Position numbers and translations under genes: made by a program. 64,000 nt of DNA from Myxococcales bacterium (GTDB taxonomy: Bacteria > Myxococcota_A > Polyangia > Fen-1088): positions 620,001 to 684,000 of the forward strand of contig JAGTJU010000001.1 of the NCBI GenBank assembly GCA_022184915.1, given 5' to 3'. The notes below the pieces were generated by a model, which searched no databases, had not been told where the DNA came from, and saw nothing but the letters and a program-made list of their open reading frames with translations. Positions 52,761 to 60,957 of this stretch are shown here, piece after piece. The number at the start of each line of letters is the position of its first letter. The stretch's first letter is position 1.

Positions 52761-54902
52761 TTGAAGATCGCGTTTACGTATAACCTGCGTCTGTCGGATT
52801 CCGAGGACGAAGCCGAGTTCGACACCCGAGAGACCGTAGACGCCATCTCGGCGGCGCTCACGTCTGCGGGGCACGACGTCGAGAGAATCGATGTGGCGTG
52901 CACGACCCCCGACCTGGTCGGGCGGCTCGAGTCCTTCGGGCCCGACTTGGTGTTCAACACCGCCGAGGGCCGCCGGGGGCGGGTGCGCGAGGCGTTCTAC
53001 CCCGCGCTCTTTGAGGAACTGGGGCTTCCGTTTACCGGCTCCGATGCCTACGTCTTGACGCTCACACTCGACAAGTGGCTGACGAAGCTGGCTGTGGCCG
53101 CCGAAGGCATCGACACCCCGCGTGCCCGGCTGGTTACCGCTGACTCCTACCGCCGCCTCAAAACGGGCGGGGGGCCGCGGCTCGCGTTCCCGGTGATCGT
53201 CAAGCCGAACTACGAAGGGTCGTCGAAGGGCATAGGCGATGATACGGTGGCCACGGACGAAAAGGGGCTCGCGGAGTTGCTGCCGCGGGTTCTCAAGAAC
53301 TACCCCACGGGCGTGCTCGTGGAAGAGTTCGTGCCCGGGGTCGACGTGACCGTGCCTTTCATCGAGGGACTGGAAGGCGAACCTGACGGTGTGCTCGAGC
53401 CCGTGGACCTCGTCGTCGATGCCGGCGCCCGGAGCCGTCACAACCTCTACGACTTCCGCTTGAAGATTCGGGAGCCCGGGCGGGTGAAGTTTCGCTGTCC
53501 GGCCGAGTTGCCGCGGGACGTCCTGGCGCGGCTGACGGCGCTCTCGCGTCGGGTGGTGCAGGTGCTGGGCCTCCGGGACGTGGGGCGCATCGACTTCCGC
53601 GTGGCCGAAGACGGTCGCCTTTACTTTCTCGAGGCCAACGGTGTTCCGAACCTCGGCCGCGGGTCTGCCACCTTTGCCGCTACGGCCCGCCTGGGGTTGT
53701 CCTACGATGCGACCGTGGTGGCGATCGCGGCCAGCGCGCTTCGGCGACGCGGGCTTGACGCGCCCGCCGTCGGCAAAAAAAGCAAGGCCCGAGACCGCCT
53801 GCGCGTGGGCTTCACGTTCAACGTCAAGCGTGTCGATACGAAGGGCGGCAACGACCAGGAAGCCGAGTACGACGCGCCCGAGACGATCGACGCGATTCGG
53901 GGCGCGCTCGAGAGCCACGGCCACGACGTGGTCATGCTCGAAGCCAACGCCGAGCTGCCGCCCACGCTGGCCGAGGCAGGCGTCGATCTCGTGTTCAACA
54001 TCGCCGAAGGCATGGCGGGCCGAAACCGAGAGGCCGCGGTGCCTGCCCTGTGCGAGCTGATGGGCCTGCCCTACACGGGCTCAGATGCGGCCACGTTGTC
54101 CATCGCCCTCGACAAAGCCCTGTCGAAAAAAGTGCTGCGCCAACACGGCATCAAGACCGCCGAGTTCCAGGTCATGGAGACCGGTCGCGAGCGCCTTTCG
54201 CCGCGGTTGCGCTTTCCCCTCATCGTCAAGCCCAACCAAGAGGGCTCGTCGAAGGGCGTGAGCGCCTCGGCCTCCGTGGTCGACGACGAGGCCAAGCTGC
54301 GCGCCGTGGTGCGGGAGATCATCGACCGCTACCGGCAGCCTGCGCTCATCGAGGAATATATCTCGGGGCGCGAGTTCACGGTGGGGCTGCTCGGAGAGCG
54401 TCGCCCCCGGGTGTTGCCCCCCATGGAAATCATCTTCAAGGACGCTAGCAACAAACGGCCCGTCTACGATTTTCAGATCAAGCAGGACTGGGAGCGGTAC
54501 GTGGCCTACGAGTGTCCTGCAAAGCTGTCTTCGGGCGAACTCAAGGCCATCGAGAAAACGGCCCGGGAGACGTTCATGGCGCTCGACTGTCGCGATGTGG
54601 CCCGGGTGGATCTGCGCATGACGCCCAAGGGTGAGGTCTTCGTCATCGAGATCAACCCTCTGCCAGGGCTGACACCGGGCTATTCAGACCTGTGCCTCAT
54701 CGCTGCGGCCGCAGGCATCGACTACCGGGAGCTCATCGGCGAGATCTTGGCTGGCGGCCTCAAGCGGATGCGCCAGCGGCGCCGGCCTCAAAGTCACGAA
54801 CCCACCGAGCCTCGGGCTTCCGAAAAGCCGCTGCGGATGCCTCCCGTCGTGACGCCCGCGTCAGGGATGTCCGTCGCCTCCCGGCCGGAGCCCCACGAAT
54901 GA
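52761..54902 (+). CDS. Tandem ATP-grasp protein, duplicated D-Ala-D-Ala-ligase-like
   Basis: The 713-residue protein contains two copies of the D-alanine-D-alanine ligase-like ATP-grasp fold. Half 1 (residues about 1-325) has KPNYEGSSKGIG, EEFVPGVDVTV and RIDFRVAEDGRLYFLEANGVPNL. Half 2 (about 350-675) has KPNQEGSSKGVS, EEYISGREFTV and RVDLRMTPKGEVFVIEINPLPGLTPGY. Both halves keep the ATP loop and the metal-ligating Glu/Asn (EAN, EIN), so both may be active. The start is TTG 52761. The GGAGGG upstream fits better an out-of-frame ATG at 52751, which opens a 10-codon frame. The last 45 residues are a Pro-rich tail. It overlaps the DmpA-family gene by 4 bases (ATGA). Substrates are unknown. Confidence 0.9.
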   Translation: MKIAFTYNLRLSDSEDEAEFDTRETVDAISAALTSAGHDVERIDVACTTPDLVGRLESFGPDLVFNTAEGRRGRVREAFYPALFEELGLPFTGSDAYVLTLTLDKWLTKLAVAAEGIDTPRARLVTADSYRRLKTGGGPRLAFPVIVKPNYEGSSKGIGDDTVATDEKGLAELLPRVLKNYPTGVLVEEFVPGVDVTVPFIEGLEGEPDGVLEPVDLVVDAGARSRHNLYDFRLKIREPGRVKFRCPAELPRDVLARLTALSRRVVQVLGLRDVGRIDFRVAEDGRLYFLEANGVPNLGRGSATFAATARLGLSYDATVVAIAASALRRRGLDAPAVGKKSKARDRLRVGFTFNVKRVDTKGGNDQEAEYDAPETIDAIRGALESHGHDVVMLEANAELPPTLAEAGVDLVFNIAEGMAGRNREAAVPALCELMGLPYTGSDAATLSIALDKALSKKVLRQHGIKTAEFQVMETGRERLSPRLRFPLIVKPNQEGSSKGVSASASVVDDEAKLRAVVREIIDRYRQPALIEEYISGREFTVGLLGERRPRVLPPMEIIFKDASNKRPVYDFQIKQDWERYVAYECPAKLSSGELKAIEKTARETFMALDCRDVARVDLRMTPKGEVFVIEINPLPGLTPGYSDLCLIAAAAGIDYRELIGEILAGGLKRMRQRRRPQSHEPTEPRASEKPLRMPPVVTPASGMSVASRPEPHE

Positions 54903-56023
54903 CGAGGGCGGCAGGACGGTGCCGCTTTCGCGAGCTGGGGTTCGGCATCGGGCGCCTGCCTCCCGGGCCTGGCAACGCGATCACCGACGTGCCGGGCGTG
55001 CGCGTGGGCCACAGCACGATCATCTCGGGGCAGGGGCCGCTGGTGGTGGGCAAGGGGCCGGTACGCACAGGCGTCACCGCCATCGTGCCCCCCGCGCCGA
55101 TCTTCGATGAACGCGTGCTGGCGGGCGCCTTCGTGCTCAACGGGGCCGGCGAGGTTTCGGGCCTCACTCAGGTGGTGGAGTGGGGGCTGCTCGAAACGCC
55201 GATCCTCCTCACGAACACGATGTCCGTGGGCAAGGTCTCGGACGCCACGGTCAAGTGGATGACCAAACGTTACCCCGGGATCGGCACCGAGCACGACGTG
55301 ATCATCCCGCTCGTGGGTGAGTGTGACGACTCCTGGCTGAACGACGCCGTGGGGCGCCACGTACGCTCGGAGCACGTGTACAAGGCCATCGACTCGGCCA
55401 CGAGCGGCCCCGTGCCCGAGGGCGCCGTGGGCGCCGGCACGGGGCTCATCACGTGTGATTTCAAGGCAGGCATCGGCACCAGCAGCCGCCGGGTGCCTGC
55501 GGAGTCGGGGCACTACACGTTGGGCGTGCTCGTGCAATCGAACTTCGGGGTCATGCGGGCGTTGCACGTGGCCGGCGTGGCGGTGGGCGAAACGCTCGAG
55601 CGTGAGTTCGCCGAGATGAACAAGCGGGTGCGCAACGCGGGATCCATCATCTGCGTGGTGGCCACCGATGCCCCGCTTCTGCCGTCTCAGATCTCACGTT
55701 TGTGCAAGCGCGCCGCGCTCGGCATCGGGCGTACGGGCTCTTTCGCTGCGCACGGTTCGGGGGAGATCATCGTGGGGTTCTCCACCGCGAACAAAGTCCC
55801 GCGCGAGAGCACCGGCATGACGACTCACTTGCATGTTCTGCTCGACCCGGCCTGTGATGGGCTTTACGAGGCCGTGGTCGAGTGCACCGAGGAGGCGATC
55901 GTGAACGCGCTCTGTATGGCCGGCGACATGGAAGGTCAGTCCGGGCACGTGGCCCCGGGCATACCGCTGGAACGGCTCGCAGAGATGCTCCGTGCCCATG
56001 GGCTTGGCACGCCGCCCCCCTGA
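54899..56023 (+). CDS. DmpA/P1-family aminopeptidase (beta-peptidyl or D-amino-acid type)
   Basis: The start ATG 54899 overlaps the ATP-grasp stop (ATGA). The 374-residue protein matches family P1 (DmpA, BapA): N-terminal ITDVPGVRVGHSTI, central TPILLTNTMSVGKVSDATVKWM, GAVGAGTGLITCDFKAGIGTSSR, and YTLGVLVQSNFGVMRALHVAGV before the processing site. Self-cleavage in this family occurs before a catalytic Ser; here Gly248-Ser249 in NAGSIICVVATDAPLLPSQ aligns with DmpA Gly249-Ser250. Such enzymes release N-terminal L- or D-amino acids or beta-amino acids. Coupling to a duplicated peptide-ligase-like protein suggests joint work on small unusual peptides. Confidence 0.92.
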   Translation: MTRAAGRCRFRELGFGIGRLPPGPGNAITDVPGVRVGHSTIISGQGPLVVGKGPVRTGVTAIVPPAPIFDERVLAGAFVLNGAGEVSGLTQVVEWGLLETPILLTNTMSVGKVSDATVKWMTKRYPGIGTEHDVIIPLVGECDDSWLNDAVGRHVRSEHVYKAIDSATSGPVPEGAVGAGTGLITCDFKAGIGTSSRRVPAESGHYTLGVLVQSNFGVMRALHVAGVAVGETLEREFAEMNKRVRNAGSIICVVATDAPLLPSQISRLCKRAALGIGRTGSFAAHGSGEIIVGFSTANKVPRESTGMTTHLHVLLDPACDGLYEAVVECTEEAIVNALCMAGDMEGQSGHVAPGIPLERLAEMLRAHGLGTPPP

Positions 56024-56076
56024 CCCGCGACAACCCTTTGACGAAAACCCGCAACTTGGATTACGATGAAAACGTC

Positions 56077-57300
56077 GTGAGTCGCGGAAGCTGGCCGGGT
56101 GGCCCCGAGGAAAGTGAAGAAGGCGCCGTTCCTCAGGTGCTTCGCATCGAGGATACGTCGGTTCCCAATCCCCCCATGCCCCCGGGGCCGATCCTCACGG
56201 TGTCCTCGGATGAGATCAGCCGTTTTTTCGTGCGCGCGCGGCGTGACCACGACTGGGAGCGCTGGGACATTCGCCTCGACGGGGCGCTTCGCGAGATCCT
56301 CGAGCGGGCGAACGACTTCGTGCCCTCCGAGTCGGGAGGCATTCTGCTCGATGATCCCCGGGCCAAGCTGGCGGGGGTACGGACGCCTCGTCTCACCTTC
56401 ATCGCGGTCTATGGCCCGGCGTCCACCGAGCGCCTTGGGCGCCGCATCCCGAGTGATCGGGGCTTCGTGGGCGAGGTCTATCGCTCAGGAAGCGCGCGCA
56501 GGGTCGCGCACCTCGGCTACGACGATCCCGTGACGTCGCTGTGCCCCCCGCGAGGCGCCCGCCGTGCCGCCGTCGAGTCGATCATTGGTGTGCCGGTCAT
56601 CGTGGGCGAGTCGATCTGCGGCGTGCTCACGCTCATCAACCGGCGTTCAGGCGGGCCCTACACGGCGCGGGACAGCGAGCTTTTGCGCATCTTTGCCGGA
56701 TACATGTCCTCGTCGATCCAAAACGCGCTGGATGCGATTCGGGCGCGGGCCCTCTCGCGCCTGGATCACCTGACGGGGCTGTTCAACAGTCGCTACTTCC
56801 ACGTGCGCTTGCAGGACGAGATCGCGCGCTGTGATCGAGACGGGTCGGAACTGTCGGTGCTCTTTGTCGATCTCGACAACTTCAAGACCATCAACGATCG
56901 CTTCGGCCACCTCGCGGGCAGCTGGACCTTGCGAGAGGTGGCCCGCGTGTTGTCCGAGCACGTTCCTGCCGCTTCGGTGCTGGCCCGCTACGGTGGCGAC
57001 GAGTTCGTCGTGCTGCTCCCGGGCAGCGATCTTGGCCAGGCCTGCCGCGCGGCAGAGGAGCTCCGCCGTAGCATCCGCGAGCTGACCCTCTTCGACACGG
57101 AGACCGAGCCCGACGGCCCGGGTCAACGCCTGCCTTCGGTCCAGTGCTCGATCGGTGTGGCTTCGTACCAGGAGCATTTGGGCCCCGGGGGAAGCAAGCG
57201 TCGCCGGGAAAACGTGCTCTTGCGCTTGGCCGACGCCGCGATGTACAGGGCGAAGGCGGCGGGGCGAAACCGCGTGGAGGTGGCCGAGGCGGAAGACTGA
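56077..57300 (+). CDS. GAF-GGDEF diguanylate cyclase
   Basis: The protein has a GAF-like sensory domain (residues about 70-235; PRLTFIAVYGPASTERLGRRIP, GVPVIVGESICGVLTLINRRSGGPYTARDSELLRIFAGY) and a GGDEF domain with intact signature RYGGDEF and SVLFVDLDNFKTINDRFGHLAGS, predicting c-di-GMP synthesis. The inhibitory RxxD site, five residues before the signature in many cyclases, is absent (HVPA instead), so product inhibition may be weak. The start is uncertain: GTG 56077 is used, TTG 56038 is possible, and neither has a strong ribosome site. It lies downstream of the DmpA-family gene, possibly co-transcribed. Confidence 0.85.
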   Translation: MSRGSWPGGPEESEEGAVPQVLRIEDTSVPNPPMPPGPILTVSSDEISRFFVRARRDHDWERWDIRLDGALREILERANDFVPSESGGILLDDPRAKLAGVRTPRLTFIAVYGPASTERLGRRIPSDRGFVGEVYRSGSARRVAHLGYDDPVTSLCPPRGARRAAVESIIGVPVIVGESICGVLTLINRRSGGPYTARDSELLRIFAGYMSSSIQNALDAIRARALSRLDHLTGLFNSRYFHVRLQDEIARCDRDGSELSVLFVDLDNFKTINDRFGHLAGSWTLREVARVLSEHVPAASVLARYGGDEFVVLLPGSDLGQACRAAEELRRSIRELTLFDTETEPDGPGQRLPSVQCSIGVASYQEHLGPGGSKRRRENVLLRLADAAMYRAKAAGRNRVEVAEAED

Positions 57301-57317
57301 CGCTAAACACGAGGCTC

Positions 57318-57944
57318 ATGCCGTTTTTGCCTCGTCGTTCGTTCACCCTCCTCGTGGGAGGGCTCGTCGTCTTCACCGCGTGTAAGCAGTCGGCCACTCC
57401 CGCTCCCGCCGAGCGGGTGCTTGCCGAAGTGCGAGGCCCTGACGGCCAGCTACGGCTGCAGGTCGCGCGGCGAGGCGAAGATCACGGCGACGAGCGCCTG
57501 GCGTGGTACGCGGACGCGGAGACGGCCGGGTCGGTGCAGCGCCTGGCAGGCGGCGCAGGAACGGCGTCGCTCGAGGGCGCGCGCGTGAGCCTGCGGCGAA
57601 GCGAGACCCGCGCGCTCGTGATGACGGAGGACGGCAGGGTGAAGTTCACGCTGGAACGGCGAGACGATCACCTGCGGGTGGGTGATGCCGATGGCTTTCC
57701 CCAGGGCCGCATTCGCCGGGACGGAGCCTCCGCGACACTGCATGGTCCCGGAGGCGACCTCAAGGCGGCTGCGCACGTCGAGGGGGAGCGGGTGGTCGTC
57801 ACCGACCGGGCGGGGACCGCGCTCGGGTATGTGGTGGGAGTCCCAGGACCAGAAGAAGCGCTGGTTGCGTTTCTGCCTGGACTTCGTCCCATCGAGCAGG
57901 CCTTGCTGCTCGCCACACCTTTGCCCGCGCCGGCCACGCCCTGA
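57318..57944 (+). CDS. Small lipoprotein of unknown function
   Basis: The 208-residue protein starts at ATG 57318 with GAGGCTC upstream. It has a short basic leader, a hydrophobic signal (SFTLLVGGLVVFTAC, lipobox FTAC) and a beta-rich body: ERVLAEVRGPDGQLRLQVARRGEDHG, SLEGARVSLRRSETRALVMTEDGRVKFTLERRDDHLRVGDADGFPQGRIRRDG and GERVVVTDRAGTALGYVVG. Repeated short strands suggest a beta-sandwich or small barrel. The C-terminus is helical. I recognise no family. It follows the diguanylate cyclase gene by 17 bases, so the two are probably co-transcribed. Confidence 0.65.
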   Translation: MPFLPRRSFTLLVGGLVVFTACKQSATPAPAERVLAEVRGPDGQLRLQVARRGEDHGDERLAWYADAETAGSVQRLAGGAGTASLEGARVSLRRSETRALVMTEDGRVKFTLERRDDHLRVGDADGFPQGRIRRDGASATLHGPGGDLKAAAHVEGERVVVTDRAGTALGYVVGVPGPEEALVAFLPGLRPIEQALLLATPLPAPATP

Positions 57945-57972
57945 GCCGGCCGGCGCCGCGTGCGCCGAAGCT

Positions 57973-58185
57973 TCAGTCCTCGCGGGGCTTGCGTGCCAGC
58001 GCGCGCCGCAAGATGCGTTCGGCGAGCCGATCCGGTTCCACCCGGTAGCGGCCCGAAGCCACCATCCGTCGCAGGTCCTCGACCCGCGCAGCGCGGGCGA
58101 CGTCCTCGCCCGACTGGGTTGCCAGAAAGTCCGCCTTGTTTCCCGCCGGCGCCCGCCTGGTTGTGAGCCTACCTGTGCCCTTCAT
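57973..58185 (-). CDS. FlgM-like anti-sigma factor
   Basis: The 70-residue frame carries the FlgM C-terminal pattern: DFLATQSGEDVARAARVEDLRRMVASGRYRVEPDRLAERILRRAL matches 'R...I..LR..I..G.Y.vd...iA..ll.'. FlgM binds FliA-type sigma factors and holds them inactive until export. The start is placed at ATG 58185 (MKGTG); an earlier GTG-type start at 58206 is also open, and neither has a clear ribosome site. It lies about 140 bases downstream of a FliA/WhiG-type sigma gene on the same strand. No flagellar structural genes appear in the window, so it may act on a non-flagellar regulon. Confidence 0.65.
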   Translation of the reverse strand: MKGTGRLTTRRAPAGNKADFLATQSGEDVARAARVEDLRRMVASGRYRVEPDRLAERILRRALARKPRED

Positions 58186-58327
58186 ACACACCAACATCGG
58201 TGCCAAATCGGAAACGCTTGAGAAAAAAAGACGACATTTTGAAAACCCGAGCCTTATCAGCGGTTTGAAACGGCCGAAGCCCTCCGCGCGCGGGCGCGAG
58301 GGCGGGTCGCGGGGCCTGGACGGGGGC

Positions 58328-59245
58328 CTAGGCGGCTGCCTCTGCCGACAGGTCGGTCAGGGTCTCGCGCAGGCGGCGGGTGGCCTCTCCATGGATTTGG
58401 CACACCCGGCTTTCGGTCACGCCCAGCACCGTCCCGATCTCCTTCAGATTCAGGTTCTCGATGTAGTAGAGCGAAAGGACCTGCTGCATCTTGTCTGGCA
58501 GGCGGCCAATGCCCTCCACCAAGCGGCCCAGCGTTTCCCGGTGGGACGTGATCTCGAAGGGGTCGGGAGAGGTTTCGTCGCAGGTGCGCTCGAGAAAGTC
58601 GGGGCCGGCGTCGTCGATACCCACCACCGAGGAGCCGGAGAGCTTTTGCTGGCGGGCGTAGAGCTCGTCCACTTCCACGCCGAGCGTGGCGGCCAGCTCT
58701 TCCTGATCGGGGGTGCGCCCCAGCTGCGATTCCAGCTTGCGGGTGGCTTCGCGCAGCTCGTTCGAAAGGCGGCGCATGTCGCGCGAGAGGGTGTCACGCG
58801 AGCGCAGGTCGTCGAGCATGGCGCCGCGGATGCGGAACTCGGCAAAGGCCTCGAAGCGGTCCACGCGGTTGGGATCGAAGCGCTCGGCGGCTTCCATGAG
58901 ACCAATCACACCCGAGGAGATGAGGTCGTCGATCTCGACATGGGCGGGAAGGCGACGGGCCAGGCGACGGGCCACCTTTTCGATGTAGGGAAAGAACTGA
59001 GCGGCGTACTGGCGGCGCTTTTCCGCCATCGCTTCGGCGGCGGACGCGCGCTTCGGCTTTTTCCGGTTGGCGAGCGCCTTGCTGTTCGGGGCGGTGGGCG
59101 CCTTGGCCGTCGTTTTGGCCATCGTCTTGGCCGCCGTCGTTTGCGCGGGGGCTTTGCTGGCAGACTTGCGGGCTTCGGAGGCGATGGGTGTCTTGACGCT
59201 GGGGGCTTTGCTGACAGGCGGCTTGCGAGTCTTGACGATGGCCAT
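58328..59245 (-). CDS. FliA/WhiG-type sigma-70 factor with long Ala/Lys-rich N-terminus
   Basis: The 305-residue sigma factor starts at ATG 59245. The first 65 residues are a repetitive Ala/Lys/Thr extension (KTPIASEARKSASKAPAQTTAAKTMAKTTAKAPTAPN). The core follows FliA/WhiG order: region 2 (PAHVEIDDLISSGVIGLMEAAERFDPNRVDRFEAFAEFRIRGAMLDDLR), region 3 (SRDMRRLSNELREATRKLESQLGRTPDQEELAATLGVEVDEL) and region 4 (LPDKMQQVLSLYYIENLNLKEIGTVLGVTESRVCQIHGEATRRLRE). These sigma factors control flagellar genes or, as WhiG does, development. A FlgM-like gene lies downstream. The N-terminal extension is unlike typical family members. Confidence 0.92.
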   Translation of the reverse strand: MAIVKTRKPPVSKAPSVKTPIASEARKSASKAPAQTTAAKTMAKTTAKAPTAPNSKALANRKKPKRASAAEAMAEKRRQYAAQFFPYIEKVARRLARRLPAHVEIDDLISSGVIGLMEAAERFDPNRVDRFEAFAEFRIRGAMLDDLRSRDTLSRDMRRLSNELREATRKLESQLGRTPDQEELAATLGVEVDELYARQQKLSGSSVVGIDDAGPDFLERTCDETSPDPFEITSHRETLGRLVEGIGRLPDKMQQVLSLYYIENLNLKEIGTVLGVTESRVCQIHGEATRRLRETLTDLSAEAAA

Positions 59246-59478
59246 GGCCGGGCGAATTGCATGGCTCGTGCCACGAATCTGTCGACGAGAATTCCAGCAC
59301 TTGCCTCTTCGTCGCGGTGTCGATCGGCCCGAAACCGTCATCCCGATGACGATCTCCATCGCCTCGGCCCGTCACCTGGTTGACGGCGTTGGTTTGGCTG
59401 ACACTGCCTGGCTCTCGGCGGGTGCGATACCAGGGAATGTGAGGAATTCAGGTGGTTTTATGGGGCCGATGAAAGCGC

Positions 59479-60825
59479 TCAGGCCACGTTGCGACGGCGG
59501 AGCTTTTCCACCAACGTCGTGCGGTTGAGGCCCAGCAACTCGGCGGCTCGGTTTTTGTTTCCTCCCGTGCGCTTGAGCGCTTGGCCAATCAAGCGATCCT
59601 CGAGCTGGGAAAGCAACAGCCGCAAGTCCACGCCCGACGGGGGCAGATCGAGGGGCGTGTTGGCCAGGTCGAGCACGCTGGTGCGCAGATTGGGGGGTAA
59701 GTCGTCGAGGGCCACCGCACGATCCCCCGCCACGATGATGAGGCGTTCGACCACGTTGGCCAGCTGCCGCACGTTCCCGGGCCAGTCGTAGCTTCGCAGG
59801 CGGTCGAGCGCATCGGCCGTGAATCCAGGAACGCTGCGCCCGTGGCGGGCGTTCATCTCGATCCGGAAGTGCTCGACCAAAAGAGGAATGTCCTCCGGCC
59901 GGTCACGCAGAGGGGGCAGCTCGATGGGGATGACGTCCAGCCGATAGAACAGGTCCTCGCGAAATTCGTCGTCCCTCACCATCTGTTCGAGGTTCCGGTG
60001 CGTGGCGGCGATGATGCGCACGTTGACCCGCACAGGCTCCGTGGCCCCGAGCGGCTGGACCTCGCGCTCTTGCAGCACCCGCAAGAGTTTCGACTGCAGC
60101 GCCTTCGACATATCGCCGATCTCGTCGAGAAACAGCGTTCCCGCCTCGGCGGCTACGATCTTGCCGGGGCGGCTGCGCTCGGCCCCGGTGAAGGCCCCCC
60201 GGGTATGCCCCAGAAGCTCGGACTCGGCCAGGGGGTCCGGGATGGCCGCCATGTTCACCGCCACGAAGGGCCCCGTGCGGCGCTCGCTGGCCGCATGAAC
60301 GAGGCGGGCCACCACTTCTTTGCCCGTGCCCGTCTCACCGCGAATGAGCACGCTGGCGTCTGTGTCGGCCACTTGCTCCACCCGCTCGAGCACGAGGCGT
60401 ACGGCCGGGTGCTCCCCGATGAGGGCGGCGCCCTGGGTGGGGCGCCAGCCGTTGGAGGGCAGGGCGCTGTCCAGAAGCCGGCGCACAGCCGTATCCAGGG
60501 CGACGGCACTGACGGGCTTGGCCACGAAGTCGAGTGCGCCGGCGCGTAGCGCGGCAATGGCGTCGCGTATGCGGCCCTGGGCTGTCATGACGATGACGGG
60601 CACGCTGGGGTGGCGTCGTCGTGCCGCCTCGAGCACCGAAAACCCGTTCGTGCCGCGCAGGTCGAGGTCGGTGAGACACAGGTCGAAATCCTCGTCGTGC
60701 AGGCGGGTAAGGGCCTCGAGTCCGCTGGCCGCCGGAACGGGCACGTAACCCTGCTCGCCGAGCAGTGCGCACAGCCTCTGCCGTGCTGTGGATTCGTCGT
60801 CGACGACCAGGATCTTTTTGCCCAT
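59479..60825 (-). CDS. NtrC-family sigma-54-dependent response regulator
   Basis: The 448-residue protein activates sigma-54 promoters. It has an N-terminal receiver (ILVVDDESTARQR, phospho-Asp53 in LTDLDLRG, FVAKPVSAVALD), a central AAA+ domain with Walker A GETGTGKE, GAFTGAERSRPGK (the sigma-54-contacting GAFTGA loop), Walker B TLFLDEIGDM and an arginine-finger-like segment, and a C-terminal Fis-type helix-turn-helix (KRTGGNKNRAAELLGLNRTTLVEKLRRR). The ATG start lies 132 bases downstream of the pilT stop on the same strand. It may be a pilus-associated regulator such as PilR, but no partner kinase is adjacent. Confidence 0.94.
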   Translation of the reverse strand: MGKKILVVDDESTARQRLCALLGEQGYVPVPAASGLEALTRLHDEDFDLCLTDLDLRGTNGFSVLEAARRRHPSVPVIVMTAQGRIRDAIAALRAGALDFVAKPVSAVALDTAVRRLLDSALPSNGWRPTQGAALIGEHPAVRLVLERVEQVADTDASVLIRGETGTGKEVVARLVHAASERRTGPFVAVNMAAIPDPLAESELLGHTRGAFTGAERSRPGKIVAAEAGTLFLDEIGDMSKALQSKLLRVLQEREVQPLGATEPVRVNVRIIAATHRNLEQMVRDDEFREDLFYRLDVIPIELPPLRDRPEDIPLLVEHFRIEMNARHGRSVPGFTADALDRLRSYDWPGNVRQLANVVERLIIVAGDRAVALDDLPPNLRTSVLDLANTPLDLPPSGVDLRLLLSQLEDRLIGQALKRTGGNKNRAAELLGLNRTTLVEKLRRRNVA

Positions 60826-60957
60826 TGGCTTACGTTTGAATCGGCGGATCGCCTACCGGTCTGAAGCGTGCGGGCTTGGTTTCGGGACTGTCCTGCCGTG
60901 TGAAACCATCCTGGATCCGGGCCGGCGTGGGGGTGGCAGCAAGCGGCTGGAGTGACT

